A DNA stretch of 64,000 nt from Nocardioidaceae bacterium (GCA_030447865.1 JAUJOD010000002.1:1-64000), one strand, 5' to 3'; counted from the stretch's first letter, positions 26,540 through 36,125 are shown. Notes: generated by a model not told the origin, from the sequence alone. A program made the numbers and translations.

Positions 26540-28054
26540 TCAGCGACCCGCTTCCGACGTCGTGTTCAGGATCCGGATGTCGCGGAACCGGGCAGCGGGG
26601 CAGCCATGGCTGACCGGGGCGACCTGCCCCGGCTGTGCCTTGCCACAGTTGAACGCACCGTGCAACACCCAGGTATCGGGGCCGCCGACGGCGTCCATCG
26701 AGCCCCAAAAGTCAGTTGTGGTCGCCTGGTACGCCGCGTCGCGGACCTGCCCGGCGAGCTTCCCGTCGCGGATGGCGAAGAACCGCTGGCCGGTGAACTG
26801 GAAGTTGTAGCGCTGCATGTCGATGCTCCACGACTTGTCACCGACGACGTACAGGCCATGATCTACGCCGGCGATCAGGTCGGCGGTCGAGACCGCGCCA
26901 GCACTCGGTTGCAGCGACACGTTGGCCATCCGCTGGATCGGGATGTGGCCGGGGGAGTCGGCGAAGGCGCACCCGTTGGAGCGGCCCAAGCCCATCAGGG
27001 CAGCCATCCTGCGGTCGGTCTGGTAGCCGACGAGGACGCCGTCCTTGACGATGTCCCACTGCTGGGTGGCGACGCCGTCGTCGTCGTAGCCGACCGTGGC
27101 CAGGCCGTGGTCGAAGGTGCGGTCACCGGTCACGTGCATGCCGCCCGAACCGTAATGGAGGGTGCCGAGCCGGTCAGGGGTGGCGAACGACGTACCGGCG
27201 TAGTTCGCCTCGTAGCCAAGCGCTCGATCGAGCTCTGTCGCATGCCCGATGCTCTCGTGGATGGTCAGCCACAGGTTTGAGGGGTCGATGACGAGGTCGT
27301 AGCTGCCAGCCGAGACTGAGGGGGCCGCCAGCTTCTCGGCGAGGTGCTCTGGGAGTGCTGCCAGCTCGCTGTCCCAGTCGTAGCCCGCGCCGTCGAGGTA
27401 CTCCCAACCCCGACCGACCGGTGGGGCGGTGGAGCGCATGGAGTCGAAGATGCCGCGCTCCCGGTCGGTGCCGTAGGCCTCCAGCGACGGGTGCAACCTG
27501 ATGCGCTGCTGCGTGGTCGTGGTGCCGGCGGAGTCGGCGTAGTACTTGTTCTCGCTGACCTGGTTGACCGACGCGGACACGTGGTCGACGGCAGCATGCG
27601 CACTCAACCGCTCGCTCCACTGGGCGAGGAGCGCGACCTTGTCGGGGACCGGCACCTCGAACGGGTTGACCTCGTAGGCAGACACCCACGTCTTGTCCCG
27701 GTAGACCGGTTCGGTCGCGAGCTCGATGCGCTCGGTCGAGATCGGTTTGGCGACCATCGCCATCCGGACCGCCTGCTCGGTGACGCGCACGACCTCGTCG
27801 GTGGTGAGTGCCACCCCGGCAGCGAACCCCCAGGTGCCGTCGATGATCACCCGTACGGCGAACCCGGTCTCGTCGCCTTCGGAGGCGTCGATCAGAGCGC
27901 CGTCCCGAAGGGTCAGCCGCTGAGTTCGCAGCCGCTCGAGGCGGAAGTCAGTGTGCTCGGCATGGAAGTCTCGGCCCCGTTGCAGAGCGGTGTCGCCCAG
28001 CCTCTTGAGCGGGAGGGCCAAGAACTCCGGATCAACTGCTCGGCTCGTCGGCAT
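26540..28054 (-). CDS. tldD: TldD family metalloprotease
   Basis: The product has 504 residues. The metal-binding HExxxH is in LTIHESIGHATELDRALGYE (about residue 265), with further ligands expected in the C-terminal Cys/His region (RSNGCAFADSPGH). The N-terminal domain shows GFAVRVIIDGTWGFA. The start ATG 28054 has no close upstream gene. No peptide substrate gene is evident nearby, so a general proteolytic role is likely. Confidence 0.9.
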   Translation of the reverse strand: MPTSRAVDPEFLALPLKRLGDTALQRGRDFHAEHTDFRLERLRTQRLTLRDGALIDASEGDETGFAVRVIIDGTWGFAAGVALTTDEVVRVTEQAVRMAMVAKPISTERIELATEPVYRDKTWVSAYEVNPFEVPVPDKVALLAQWSERLSAHAAVDHVSASVNQVSENKYYADSAGTTTTQQRIRLHPSLEAYGTDRERGIFDSMRSTAPPVGRGWEYLDGAGYDWDSELAALPEHLAEKLAAPSVSAGSYDLVIDPSNLWLTIHESIGHATELDRALGYEANYAGTSFATPDRLGTLHYGSGGMHVTGDRTFDHGLATVGYDDDGVATQQWDIVKDGVLVGYQTDRRMAALMGLGRSNGCAFADSPGHIPIQRMANVSLQPSAGAVSTADLIAGVDHGLYVVGDKSWSIDMQRYNFQFTGQRFFAIRDGKLAGQVRDAAYQATTTDFWGSMDAVGGPDTWVLHGAFNCGKAQPGQVAPVSHGCPAARFRDIRILNTTSEAGR

Positions 28055-28092
28055 GGCGCGAGCCTAACAAGCCATCCGGTCACGCTGACCGG

Positions 28093-28347
28093 CTAGCGGA
28101 TCAGCTGACCGAACGCCTCGGGGCGGATGTCGGTGGGCCGATGGGGGGCGATGACCTCACCGTTGGGCAGCAGTTCGCCGGTGTCCTCGAACAGCAGAAC
28201 GCCATTGCAGAGCAGGCTCCACCCTTGCTCGGGGTAGGTGGCGAGGGTGTGCGCCGCCTCCCGGTCGGAGGCTTCTGCTGGCGGACAGGCGGGGGAGTGG
28301 CGGCACGAGGTGCCGGCTGGGGTTGAACTCACGTCCTTAGTGTGCAC
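28093..28347 (-). CDS. small DUF5999-type protein
   Basis: The product has 84 residues from GTG 28347. The features CRHSPACPPAE, YPEQGWSLLCNGVLLFEDTG and LLPNGEVIAPHRP are those of a small actinobacterial family usually annotated DUF5999. Three Cys and a His near the ends could bind metal. Its function is unknown. It is separated from tldD by 38 bp on the same strand and so could share its transcript. Confidence 0.65.
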   Translation of the reverse strand: MHTKDVSSTPAGTSCRHSPACPPAEASDREAAHTLATYPEQGWSLLCNGVLLFEDTGELLPNGEVIAPHRPTDIRPEAFGQLIR

Positions 28348-28405
28348 GGAGTAACGCCATGACCACGAGTCCGCCCCCGCCAGCGACGGAGTTGTTATCG
28401 AGGCG

Positions 28406-29239
28406 TCACAAACTGCCGCCGGCCTCGCTCACCCGCTGAGGCCAGGTGTAGACCACCGACCGCCCAGCGCGCACAAACCCGCACACGGTGATACCGGCCC
28501 GGTCGGCGAGGTTAAGCGCCAGGCTGGACGGCCCGCCAACGGCAACGATCATGGCGATCCGGCCGGCGACTGCCTTTGCCACGATGTCGAACCCGATTCG
28601 ACCGCTGGCGCACAGGATCGAGTCGTCGGGGTACGCCGCGCTGCCCAGCTGCCGCGCCCCCAGCACCTTGTCGACGGCGTTGTGTCGACCGATGTCTTCG
28701 CGGGCGATGACCAGCTCTCCGTCGAAGGTGAAGATGCCCGCGGCGTGGATTGCCCCCGTGCGCTCGAAGATCGACTGTTCTCGCCGCAAGGCTTCGGGTG
28801 CCTCGGTCACGACAGCGACGTCTGCACGGTCCCGCACCGGAACCGGCTCGCCCAGGGCGGTGAAGACCTCGTCGAGGCTCTGCGTGCCGCACACTCCACA
28901 GGCAGACGAGACAGAGGTGGAGCGGCTACTCGGGTGCCGGAGCGGTGGCTCCTCGAGCGTGACCGTGACGACGTTGTACAGCTGCTCCTGGGAGAGGCCC
29001 CGGTCGAGACAGTAGGCGATGGTGCGCGGCGCCGTCCCGGGGGCGAGAACGCCTTCCGCGAGCAGGAAACCAGCGGCGAGCTCGAAGTCGTTACCGGGCG
29101 TGCGCATGACGACCGCCACTTGAGTAGCCTCATGTCCGGGCCAGCCGAGCCGAATCTCCATCGGCTCTTCGGTGACGACAGTGTCGCGTCGAGCTCGGAC
29201 CGCACCGGAAGTGATCTCCTGCACCGTGCGGCGGGTCAT
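28406..29239 (-). CDS. fdhD: formate dehydrogenase accessory sulfurtransferase FdhD
   Basis: The product has 277 residues from ATG 29239 (MTRRTVQEITSG), the usual length; a GTG at 29287 adds 16 poorly conserved residues. FdhD transfers sulfur from a cysteine desulfurase to the molybdenum cofactor for formate dehydrogenase. The catalytic CxxC is in SACGVCGTQSLDEV. Other marks are MRTPGNDFELAAGFLLAEG, REDIGRHNAVDKVLGA and ILCASGRIGFDIVAKAV. No formate dehydrogenase subunit gene is in the window. Confidence 0.92.
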   Translation of the reverse strand: MTRRTVQEITSGAVRARRDTVVTEEPMEIRLGWPGHEATQVAVVMRTPGNDFELAAGFLLAEGVLAPGTAPRTIAYCLDRGLSQEQLYNVVTVTLEEPPLRHPSSRSTSVSSACGVCGTQSLDEVFTALGEPVPVRDRADVAVVTEAPEALRREQSIFERTGAIHAAGIFTFDGELVIAREDIGRHNAVDKVLGARQLGSAAYPDDSILCASGRIGFDIVAKAVAGRIAMIVAVGGPSSLALNLADRAGITVCGFVRAGRSVVYTWPQRVSEAGGSL

Positions 29240-29345
29240 CGGCCCTGGTCGACTGCGGTCTGCCAACAGCGAGTCCTCACTGGCCACATCTGTGAGAGTA
29301 GCCCGCCCTGGCAGGGCGTACGGCCGTTTCGCCGGATAGGTTGAG

Positions 29346-30092
29346 ATGACGATGACACCCCAAATCGAGCCCCGGGTGCGCGATCGTCGGCGCGAGGTCG
29401 CGGTGCCGCGACGTACCCACGCTGCGACCAGCGGCTTGGCCGTCGCGCTGGTGCTCGCTGCCCTCTTTGCCGCCTGGACGTGGTTCCTCGCCGGCCCGTT
29501 GAACGGCGCCGGAATCGACCAGTCACTCAACCGCGGCTATGAGATCCGCCGGCACATCGATGTGCTGAAGGTGATGGACCGCGTGGGTCAGCGGGCGGTG
29601 GCACTGCCGATACTGGGGGCGGTGGCCGGCGTCATCGCCTGGCGCCACCGGTCGATGCGACCGGTGCTCATCTCGGTGAGCGTCGTGGTGGCAGTCAACC
29701 TCTGCGTGCTCATCCTCAAGCTGTGGCTGGGGCGAGGAGCGCCCCTTGACCACAAACCCAGCTTCTTCGTCGACGGACAGATGTATCCCAGCGGTCATAC
29801 CAGCAACATCGTCTCCGTGTACGGGACGGCGGCGTACCTCGTCTCGCACTACACGGCGGCGAGTCGCCGGCTACGGGTAGCCATGGTCGCGGCCGTCGGC
29901 CTGCTGGCGGTGATCATGACGACGACGTCCCTGCTGCTCCGTTGGCACTGGTTCGGCGACCTGATCGCCGGTTTCCTCGTCGGCGGCGTCGTTCTCGCAG
30001 TTGCCGTCGCCATCGACCGGGCGGTGCCGTTCGAGTCACCTCGCGCGGCCTCAACGCGAGAAGCTGACCCGACTGCGGATGACCCTCCGTAG
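29346..30092 (+). CDS. PAP2-type membrane phosphatase
   Basis: The product has 248 residues with about six transmembrane helices. The three acid-phosphatase signatures are seen: KLWLGRGAP (KX6RP-like), PSGHT and RWHWFGDLIAG. Such enzymes dephosphorylate lipid phosphates such as undecaprenyl or phosphatidic acid derivatives on the outer face of the membrane. Its 3' end overlaps the convergent pepN by 42 bp. Confidence 0.82.
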   Translation: MTMTPQIEPRVRDRRREVAVPRRTHAATSGLAVALVLAALFAAWTWFLAGPLNGAGIDQSLNRGYEIRRHIDVLKVMDRVGQRAVALPILGAVAGVIAWRHRSMRPVLISVSVVVAVNLCVLILKLWLGRGAPLDHKPSFFVDGQMYPSGHTSNIVSVYGTAAYLVSHYTAASRRLRVAMVAAVGLLAVIMTTTSLLLRWHWFGDLIAGFLVGGVVLAVAVAIDRAVPFESPRAASTREADPTADDPP

Positions 30093-32525
30093 GTCGTCGG
30101 TTCGGTCGCTGACCGAGCGCCGTACTCCTGTGTCCAGCTCTGGCCGGCGCAAACACTCCTCGGCGAGCGTCACGGTGGCGTCGCTAGCCGCGTAACGCGG
30201 GTACACCAGCGCGGCTGTGCGCTCCACCATCCAGCCGCTGCGAAACTGCGCTGTGCTCGGAATCTCTGCGAAGTAGCGAGGGACGAACTCGGCCGTGAGG
30301 TCTCCCTGGTCGGGATGAAAGAAGCGCTCGGCGAGCGCATACAGCTCGTAGTTGCTGAGGTTCGCGTCAGTGGTCAGCGACTCCCAAACCTGGCCTTTGG
30401 CGTCCGTCGTCGGGATGCTCGCTCGACAGCCGAGTGCATGTAGAGCGCCTTGAGATGACCTGTCACGTGCGGTCTCGGCTGCAATGTCGGCCTCGCCTTT
30501 CACCCCGTGCGCGCACAGGGCGATGAGCACGCGCCACCGGAAGTCCTCGTCGACGGGCACCCCGGTGGGCGCCCCACCATCAAGCCAACGCTGCAGCCGC
30601 TCGACGTCGCGGGTTAGGTCAACGACCGCCCGGACGGCGATCAGCTGCCGATTGCTGCCGGGTGAGGCTGCTACCAGCAGCCCGTCTGCCAGCTCGGCGA
30701 GGCGATCACGGTCGGCTGGCGCGGCGAAGTAGGTGCCCAGCGCACCGATGGCGCCGGCGTACGGCGCCGCCCCGAGGATGACGTCGACAGCCAGGTCTGA
30801 CTCGGCGGGCAGCGCCTGCTCAAGCGTGGCGAGGTACGACCCGGGGTCGAGTGCCCCGTCGTGGAGGCTTTCCCGCAAGGCTCCCCAGACCACGGCCCGA
30901 GCCAGCGGGTCGCTGATCTTCTGGAGCATGTGCGGTGCCTGGTGAGTGGAGCGCTCGTCGAGGGCGATCTTGGCCCACGTCTGGTCACCGGAGTCGGGAA
31001 GCACGAATCTTAAGGGGCCGTCGGGCGGCAACGGCACGACGGTGGCCGGCTCGGTGATCAGCAGGGGAGTGGAGGCGGACTCACCGTTGGCGTCGTAGCC
31101 CGTCACGGTGAGCGCGTGCGGACGCGAGACGTCGCTGGGTGATCCGTTGTGGCGGGTGATAACGGCCTGACCATCTTCGTCGATGTGGCAGGCCAGCGTG
31201 TCGACCCCCGAGGTGCGCAGCCAGACGTCGGCCCATCCGCTCACGTCCTTGCCGCTTGCCTGCTCCCAGCACTGGACGAGGTCGGCGAAGGTGGCGTTGC
31301 CGTAGGAGTGCTGGTGCAGGTGGTCGACAACACCGGCAAGGAACGCGTCGTCGCCGAGGTAGGCGTTGAGCTGGCGTAACGAGGCGGCACCCTTGGTGTA
31401 GGAGATCCCGTCGAAGCTGGTCAGGGCTTCCTTGGCGTCGCGGGCGCCGTTGCCTGCGACGGGATGGGTCGACGTACGCTGGTCTGCTGCCATCCCCCAT
31501 GCCTTGCGGGAGAGTGCGAACTCCGCCCACACCTCCGTAAAGGGGGTCACTGCGCTGGTGACCCGGTAGCCCATGTACTCCGCGAACGACTCGTTGAGCC
31601 ACAGGTCGTCCCACCACTGCATGGTGACCAGGTCGCCGAACCACTGGTGGGCCATCTCGTGGGCAACCACCATCGCCCGGGTGGCGCGGAAGTTGTCGGT
31701 CGCCGGTGCCTTGAAGACGAGGTCGTCGGAGAACGTCACACAGCCGGGGTTCTCCATCGCGCCGGCGTTGAACTCGGGGACGAACGCCTGGTGGTACTCG
31801 CCGAACGGGTAGCGGATTCCGAACAGGCGGTGGTACTCGTCGAAGCAGGCTGCCGTGACCGCGAAGAGCTCCTCGGCGTCCTTGTCGAGGTGCGGCGCAA
31901 GCGACTGCCGGCAATGCAGGCCCAACGGGATGCCGTCGTGCTCCGTGCGGAGCGAGTGGTACGGCCCGGCGACCACGGTGACGAAGTACGTCGACAGCGG
32001 CTTGGTCTCGGCGAGCGACCAGACGCCTGGCTCCACCTGGGTTGCGGCACCGTTCCCGAGCACCGTCCACTGCTCCGGCGCTCGCACGGTGACGCGGTAC
32101 GGCGCCTTGAGGTCGGGCTGGTCGAAGCAGGCGAAGATGCGGGGCGCCGCCGGCAGGAACGCCATCGCGTACACGTACGCCTGGTCGTCCTCTGGGTCGA
32201 CCGCCCGGTGCAATCCCTCTCCGTCGTGGGAGTACGCCATCACGGCTTCGACCTCGACGACGTTCTCGTCACTGAGATCGCGCAGGTGTAGCCGGCCGTC
32301 GTGGAGTTCGGTGACGTCCAGCGGGCGCTTGTTGAGCCGGACGCTGTGCAACTCGGCGGGTGCGACGTCGAGGAAGGTGTCCTGGTGATCCCGGCTGCGG
32401 AACTCGATGGTGGTGCGGGAGTGGAACGCCTGGTCCCCTCGGGTCAAATCGAGCTGCACGTCGTACGACGTGACAGCGAGGGACGTGGCGCGGATGCGGG
32501 CTTCGTTGACACTCAGGGCGGGCAT
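30051..32525 (-). CDS. pepN: aminopeptidase N (M1 family)
   Basis: The product has 824 residues. The exopeptidase motif is GAMEN in PEFNAGAMENPGCVTF, and the zinc site is HExxH in VVAHEMAHQWFGDL, followed about 18 residues later by the ligand Glu in NESFAEYMG. Domain order and length match actinobacterial PepN. It removes N-terminal residues from peptides in the cytosol; there is no signal peptide. It is a single gene with no operon partner. Confidence 0.95.
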   Translation of the reverse strand: MPALSVNEARIRATSLAVTSYDVQLDLTRGDQAFHSRTTIEFRSRDHQDTFLDVAPAELHSVRLNKRPLDVTELHDGRLHLRDLSDENVVEVEAVMAYSHDGEGLHRAVDPEDDQAYVYAMAFLPAAPRIFACFDQPDLKAPYRVTVRAPEQWTVLGNGAATQVEPGVWSLAETKPLSTYFVTVVAGPYHSLRTEHDGIPLGLHCRQSLAPHLDKDAEELFAVTAACFDEYHRLFGIRYPFGEYHQAFVPEFNAGAMENPGCVTFSDDLVFKAPATDNFRATRAMVVAHEMAHQWFGDLVTMQWWDDLWLNESFAEYMGYRVTSAVTPFTEVWAEFALSRKAWGMAADQRTSTHPVAGNGARDAKEALTSFDGISYTKGAASLRQLNAYLGDDAFLAGVVDHLHQHSYGNATFADLVQCWEQASGKDVSGWADVWLRTSGVDTLACHIDEDGQAVITRHNGSPSDVSRPHALTVTGYDANGESASTPLLITEPATVVPLPPDGPLRFVLPDSGDQTWAKIALDERSTHQAPHMLQKISDPLARAVVWGALRESLHDGALDPGSYLATLEQALPAESDLAVDVILGAAPYAGAIGALGTYFAAPADRDRLAELADGLLVAASPGSNRQLIAVRAVVDLTRDVERLQRWLDGGAPTGVPVDEDFRWRVLIALCAHGVKGEADIAAETARDRSSQGALHALGCRASIPTTDAKGQVWESLTTDANLSNYELYALAERFFHPDQGDLTAEFVPRYFAEIPSTAQFRSGWMVERTAALVYPRYAASDATVTLAEECLRRPELDTGVRRSVSDRTDDLRRVIRSRVSFSR

Positions 32526-32607
32526 GGCGGCAGCCTAATGGGGCTGCTAGCTGCGCGAGTGGTAAACAGTTCCAGCTCTGTCGGCGCAGGGCTTTAGGGT
32601 TGACGTC

Positions 32608-33600
32608 GTGGTGGGAAACCTGGCTGTGGAAGCCATCTCTTTGGTCAAACGCTTCGGCGACACCGTGGCCGTCGACAATGTGAGCTTCTCCGTTCCCGAG
32701 GGCTCGGTGATGGGCTTGCTGGGACCGAACGGCGCGGGTAAGACAACCACGGTCCGCATGCTCACCACCTTGAGCGTGCCAACGTCTGGCACCGGGAAGG
32801 TGGCGGGTCACGACGTCGTCAAGGAGCCAGAGCTCGTTCGTCGCAGCATGGGTCTCACCGGGCAGGCAGCAACTGTCGATGAGCTGCTGACCGGGCGTGA
32901 GAACATCCGGCTCATCGGCCGGCTCTACGGCCTGCCGCTGGCGTACCTACGCAGGGCCGCCGACGACCTGCTTGAGCAGTTCTCGCTGACCGAGGCCGCC
33001 GACCGGATCGCGAAGACCTATTCAGGCGGCATGCGACGTCGCCTCGATCTAGCGGTCAGCCTGGTGGCAGCGCCGCCGGTGCTGTTCCTTGACGAACCGA
33101 CGACGGGTCTAGACCCTCGCAGCCGGGTTGAGCTGTGGGCGATCCTGCAGGAGCTGGTCCGCAACGGCACCACCCTGCTCCTGACCACCCAATATCTCGA
33201 CGAGGCCGACACTCTGGCTGATCAGATCGTGGTGGTCGACGCCGGCCGGGTGATTGCGTCGGGGACGCCGACCCAGCTCAAGGACGAGTCGGGTGCCGCC
33301 CGCGTGGTTCTCACGGTGTCTGACGACGCAGACCTGCCTCGGGCGGCCGAACTGCTGCGGCGGTGCGCCGACGAGGTCCACGTCGACTCGGCGAGCAGGC
33401 GGCTCTCGGCGCCGGCTAGCGGCCTGACCGAGATGACGACGATCGCCCAGGTGTTCGCCGAGAGCGGCATCGCCGTTGACGACCTCGGACTGCAGCGACC
33501 GAGCCTCGACGACGTGTTCTTGCATCTCACCGGGCACCGGGCCGAGAGCGACGACGGTGCCCCGGCGGGGGAGCGAGGGGTTGAGGAGGCCCTGCGATGA
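32608..33600 (+). CDS. ABC transporter ATP-binding protein, DrrA type
   Basis: The product has 330 residues. Walker A is GPNGAGKTTT, signature YSGGMRRRLDLAVSL, Walker B VLFLDEPTTGLDP, and the H-loop follows. The long C-terminal extension (EVHVDSASRRLSAPASGLTE ... DDVFLHLTGH) is that of daunorubicin-resistance-type exporters. It energises export by the membrane partner, whose start overlaps its stop (ATGA). The substrate is unknown; drug or lipid export is typical. Confidence 0.9.
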   Translation: MVGNLAVEAISLVKRFGDTVAVDNVSFSVPEGSVMGLLGPNGAGKTTTVRMLTTLSVPTSGTGKVAGHDVVKEPELVRRSMGLTGQAATVDELLTGRENIRLIGRLYGLPLAYLRRAADDLLEQFSLTEAADRIAKTYSGGMRRRLDLAVSLVAAPPVLFLDEPTTGLDPRSRVELWAILQELVRNGTTLLLTTQYLDEADTLADQIVVVDAGRVIASGTPTQLKDESGAARVVLTVSDDADLPRAAELLRRCADEVHVDSASRRLSAPASGLTEMTTIAQVFAESGIAVDDLGLQRPSLDDVFLHLTGHRAESDDGAPAGERGVEEALR

Positions 33601-34439
33601 CGACGACCACTCAGACCCGCGTCACCGAGCAGCGACCGCCGCTGGAGAGACGCTCACTGATTCAGCAGTCACTTACTGTCGTGTGGCGCAACCTGCTGCA
33701 CATCCGTCGGATGCCCGAGATGCTGCTCGACGTCACCATTCAGCCGGTGATGTTCGTCCTGCTCTTCGCTTACGTCTTCGGCGGGTCGATCGACGTACCG
33801 AACTCGTCGTACCGCGAGTTCCTGCTGCCGGGCATCATGGCGCAGACGATGATCTTCTCCTCAGCCGTCGTGGCGATCGGCCTGACCAACGACCTGGAGA
33901 AGGGCATCGTCGATCGGTTCAAGTCGCTGCCCATTTCGCGGGCGTCCGTGCTGATCGGCCGCAGCGTGTCGAGTCTGATCCACTCGAGCATCGGGATCGT
34001 GGTGATGGCGCTTACCGGCCTGGCGATCGGGTGGCGCATTCGCGAGGGCGTGGTCGACGCGGCGCTGGCGTTCCTCCTGCTCCTGCTCTTCGGCTTCGCG
34101 ATGGTCTGGCTCGGTATCTGGGTGGGTTCGATGATGCGGTCAGTCGAAGCGGTTCAGGGGTTCATGTTCACGGTGATGTTTCCACTGACATTCGTCGCCA
34201 ACACGTTCGCACGTCCTGAAGACATGCCCTCCTGGTTGCGACTGATCGCGGAGTGGAACCCGGTGTCGGCGCTGACCGCAGCCTGCCGTGAGCTGTGGGG
34301 CAACGGGCCCCCTGCTTCCCCTGACGCGGCCCTGCCGCTGCAACATCCCGTGCTCGCCACCGTCTTCTGGTCGATCGCTTTCACCCTGATTTTTGCGCCG
34401 CTGGCGATGGCGGCGTTCCGGCGTCGCTCCCAGGACTGA
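33597..34439 (+). CDS. ABC transporter permease, DrrB type
   Basis: The product has 280 residues and six transmembrane helices of the ABC2 export family. The family signature is in RAIMAQ-like YREFLLPGIMAQTMIF, with ERxxG-like NDLEKGIVDRFKSLPI and the GFMFTVMFPLTFVANTFA helix. It is translationally coupled to the ATPase gene upstream. Start ATG 33597. Confidence 0.9.
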   Translation: MTTTTQTRVTEQRPPLERRSLIQQSLTVVWRNLLHIRRMPEMLLDVTIQPVMFVLLFAYVFGGSIDVPNSSYREFLLPGIMAQTMIFSSAVVAIGLTNDLEKGIVDRFKSLPISRASVLIGRSVSSLIHSSIGIVVMALTGLAIGWRIREGVVDAALAFLLLLLFGFAMVWLGIWVGSMMRSVEAVQGFMFTVMFPLTFVANTFARPEDMPSWLRLIAEWNPVSALTAACRELWGNGPPASPDAALPLQHPVLATVFWSIAFTLIFAPLAMAAFRRRSQD

Positions 34440-34499
34440 GCAGGCCCGTCGTTGTCCCGCCCGAGCCGCCGGCCCTCGCGGGGACGCTCCGCGACGGCG

Positions 34500-35030
34500 A
34501 TGAGCCGACGGTTGTCCTACGTGCTCCGGCACGCTCCCGGCAGCATTGGACTGTCGCTTGGCACCGGTGGCTGGGTCGATGTCGACGAACTCCTGACGGC
34601 GCTGGCCCGTACTGGCGTGCGCCTGACCCGGGGCGACCTAGACGCCGTCGTGCGTACGTCGGACAAGCAGCGGTTCGCTTTCGACGCCTCTGGCACGCGC
34701 ATCCGCGCGAACCAGGGCCACTCGGTGGCTGTCGACCTCGAGCTCGATCCGGTGACGCCGCCCGCTGTGCTCTATCACGGTACTGTCGACCGGGCACTGG
34801 GCTCGATCGGCAGCGAGGGTCTCACCAGCCGCGGCCGGCACCATGTGCACCTGTCAGCTGACGTCGAGACGGCCACAGCCGTAGGCGCCCGCCGGGGTGA
34901 GCCGGTGGTTCTCGTCGTCGACGCGGCCGCCATGGTTGCGGACGGCACACCGTTCTACCGGTCCGCGAACGGCGTCTGGTTAGTCGAGGCGGTCCCCGCT
35001 CGCTACTTGACGCGAAATGGTGCCCGGTGA
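34500..35030 (+). CDS. kptA: RNA 2'-phosphotransferase (Tpt1/KptA)
   Basis: The product has 176 residues from ATG 34500 (MSRRLSYVLRHAPGSIGL); a TTG at 34452 could add 16 residues. It removes an internal 2'-phosphate from RNA using NAD+. The N-terminal winged helix holds the RLSYVLRH motif and GWVDVDELL. The ADP-ribosyltransferase part has VLYHGT, RHHVHLS and GVWLVEAVPARYL. Bacterial KptA has no known splicing substrate; it may act on other 2'-phosphate or ADP-ribosylation targets. Confidence 0.88.
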   Translation: MSRRLSYVLRHAPGSIGLSLGTGGWVDVDELLTALARTGVRLTRGDLDAVVRTSDKQRFAFDASGTRIRANQGHSVAVDLELDPVTPPAVLYHGTVDRALGSIGSEGLTSRGRHHVHLSADVETATAVGARRGEPVVLVVDAAAMVADGTPFYRSANGVWLVEAVPARYLTRNGAR

Positions 35031-35090
35031 CGGGCTTGACGGGCGTACTGTCGCCCTAGAGAGCTGACCGCCCCAACTAAAGGAGCAGCC

Positions 35091-35225
35091 ATGGCCGACA
35101 AGTCTCCTCGACAGCACCTTTCCAAGAAAGCGGGCAAGAGCCTCAAGGAGAAGCGCGCCGAGAAGCACGCAAAAGCGGACGCGAAGAACAAGTCCGGGAT
35201 CGTGCCGCCGACGAACAAGCACTGA
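35091..35225 (+). CDS. small lysine-rich protein
   Basis: The product has 44 residues, with AAAGGAG five bases before the ATG. It is very basic and Ala/Lys-rich (QHLSKKAGKSLKEKRAEKHA) and ends IVPPTNKH. Short proteins of this pattern are widespread in actinobacteria as conserved hypotheticals. A nucleic-acid-binding role fits the charge but is not shown. GGGCG-N6-CGCCC at 35041-35056 upstream may be a terminator of kptA or part of this gene's promoter. Confidence 0.65.
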   Translation: MADKSPRQHLSKKAGKSLKEKRAEKHAKADAKNKSGIVPPTNKH

Positions 35226-35373
35226 GCATTCATCGCGAACCCCGACCACGCTCCTTGGCACGAGTGCACCTGTCTCTATAAGCCGCTGCCGCCAGCCGCG
35301 ACGAAGGGCGCGCAACTGGTGTAGAGCGAAAGCCGAGCACGCGGACTTGCTTGCGCGGGAGGGTTCGCCAGCC

Positions 35374-35396
35374 GGACTAAGTCCGCTAAACTAAGT
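35374..35396 (+). promoter_or_regulatory. operator and promoter of the first toxin-antitoxin locus
   Basis: GGAC-TAA-GTCC is a dyad at 35374-35384, and ACTAAGT repeats at 35376 and 35390. A TAAACT -10 box (35387-35392) lies only seven bases before the ATG at 35399, and no ribosome binding site is visible. The mRNA is probably leaderless, with the antitoxin binding over its own promoter. Confidence 0.45.
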
Positions 35397-35398
35397 TC

Positions 35399-35623
35399 AT
35401 GGCAGCGACTGTGAACGTGCATGAGGCCAAGAGCAGACTTTCCGAATTGCTTGTCCGGGTGGAACAGGGAGAGGAGATTGTCATCGCTCGGGCCGGCAAA
35501 CCCATCGCACAGCTCACCGCGGTGAGTCCGCCACGTGACCGGACCTTCGGGGTTATGCAGCTATCGGTGCCGGAGTCCTTCCTTGAAGACTTGCCAGAAT
35601 CGGAACTTTCCGCGTGGGAGTGA
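35399..35623 (+). CDS. type II antitoxin, Phd/YefM type
   Basis: The product has 74 residues (MAATVNVHEAKSRLSELLVR). The N-terminal Phd fold binds DNA (NVHEAKSRLSELLVRVEQGEEIVIARAGKPIAQL). The C-terminal tail (SVPESFLEDLPESELSAWE) is the acidic, Trp-ending peptide that covers the toxin. Its stop overlaps the toxin start (GTGA). Confidence 0.88.
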   Translation: MAATVNVHEAKSRLSELLVRVEQGEEIVIARAGKPIAQLTAVSPPRDRTFGVMQLSVPESFLEDLPESELSAWE

Positions 35624-36012
35624 GCTACCTGGTCGACACGCATGTTTTCCTGTGGCTGCTGGGCGAGCCGCACCGGGTGCCAGAGAAGATGCTGCGGGAG
35701 TTGGAAAACACCCAGAACCGGCTGCTCGTGTCTGCCGCCTCGGCTATGGAAGTAGCCACCAAGGTCCGCCTCGGCAAACTCGAACCGGCACGGCACCTCA
35801 TCGAAACCTGGTCGGCCCGGGTTAGCGACATCGGCGGCGATCACCTGCCACTCACTACTTCCCATGCGCTCTTGGCAGGGTCCTTGGCATGGCCGCACCG
35901 AGACCCCTTCGACCGGATGCTGGTCGCACAGGCCCTCAGCGACAACCTCACCTTGGCCTCCACGGACGAAGCGATGCAGGGACTTGAGGGACTCACGCTG
36001 CGTTGGTGGTGA
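35620..36012 (+). CDS. vapC: VapC-type PIN toxin
   Basis: The product has 130 residues from GTG 35620; GTG 35614 would add two. PIN-domain acids are seen in YLVDTHVFLWLL (Asp), SAASAMEVATKV (Glu), PHRDPFDRMLVAQA (Asp) and LASTDEAM (Asp). VapC toxins cleave tRNA or rRNA when released. It is translationally coupled to the Phd-like antitoxin. Confidence 0.9.
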   Translation: MSYLVDTHVFLWLLGEPHRVPEKMLRELENTQNRLLVSAASAMEVATKVRLGKLEPARHLIETWSARVSDIGGDHLPLTTSHALLAGSLAWPHRDPFDRMLVAQALSDNLTLASTDEAMQGLEGLTLRWW

Positions 36013-36038
36013 CTCCCTGGGCGGTTTACTGCCCTGCA

Positions 36039-36125
36039 TCAGTCGTCGCGAACGAATCCGAGTTCGTTACCGTCCGGGTCGCTGATGGTGAACTTTCGGG
36101 TCCCATAGGGTGTGTCGAAGAGCCT
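36039..36125 (-). pseudogene. C-terminal fragment of a glyoxalase/VOC protein
   Basis: The minus strand reads LFDTPYGTRKFTISDPDGNE then LGFVRDD and a stop at 36039, the typical last strand of VOC proteins. Upstream the frame breaks, so only about 27 codons survive. It lies immediately after the toxin gene, marking a deletion junction. Confidence 0.6.
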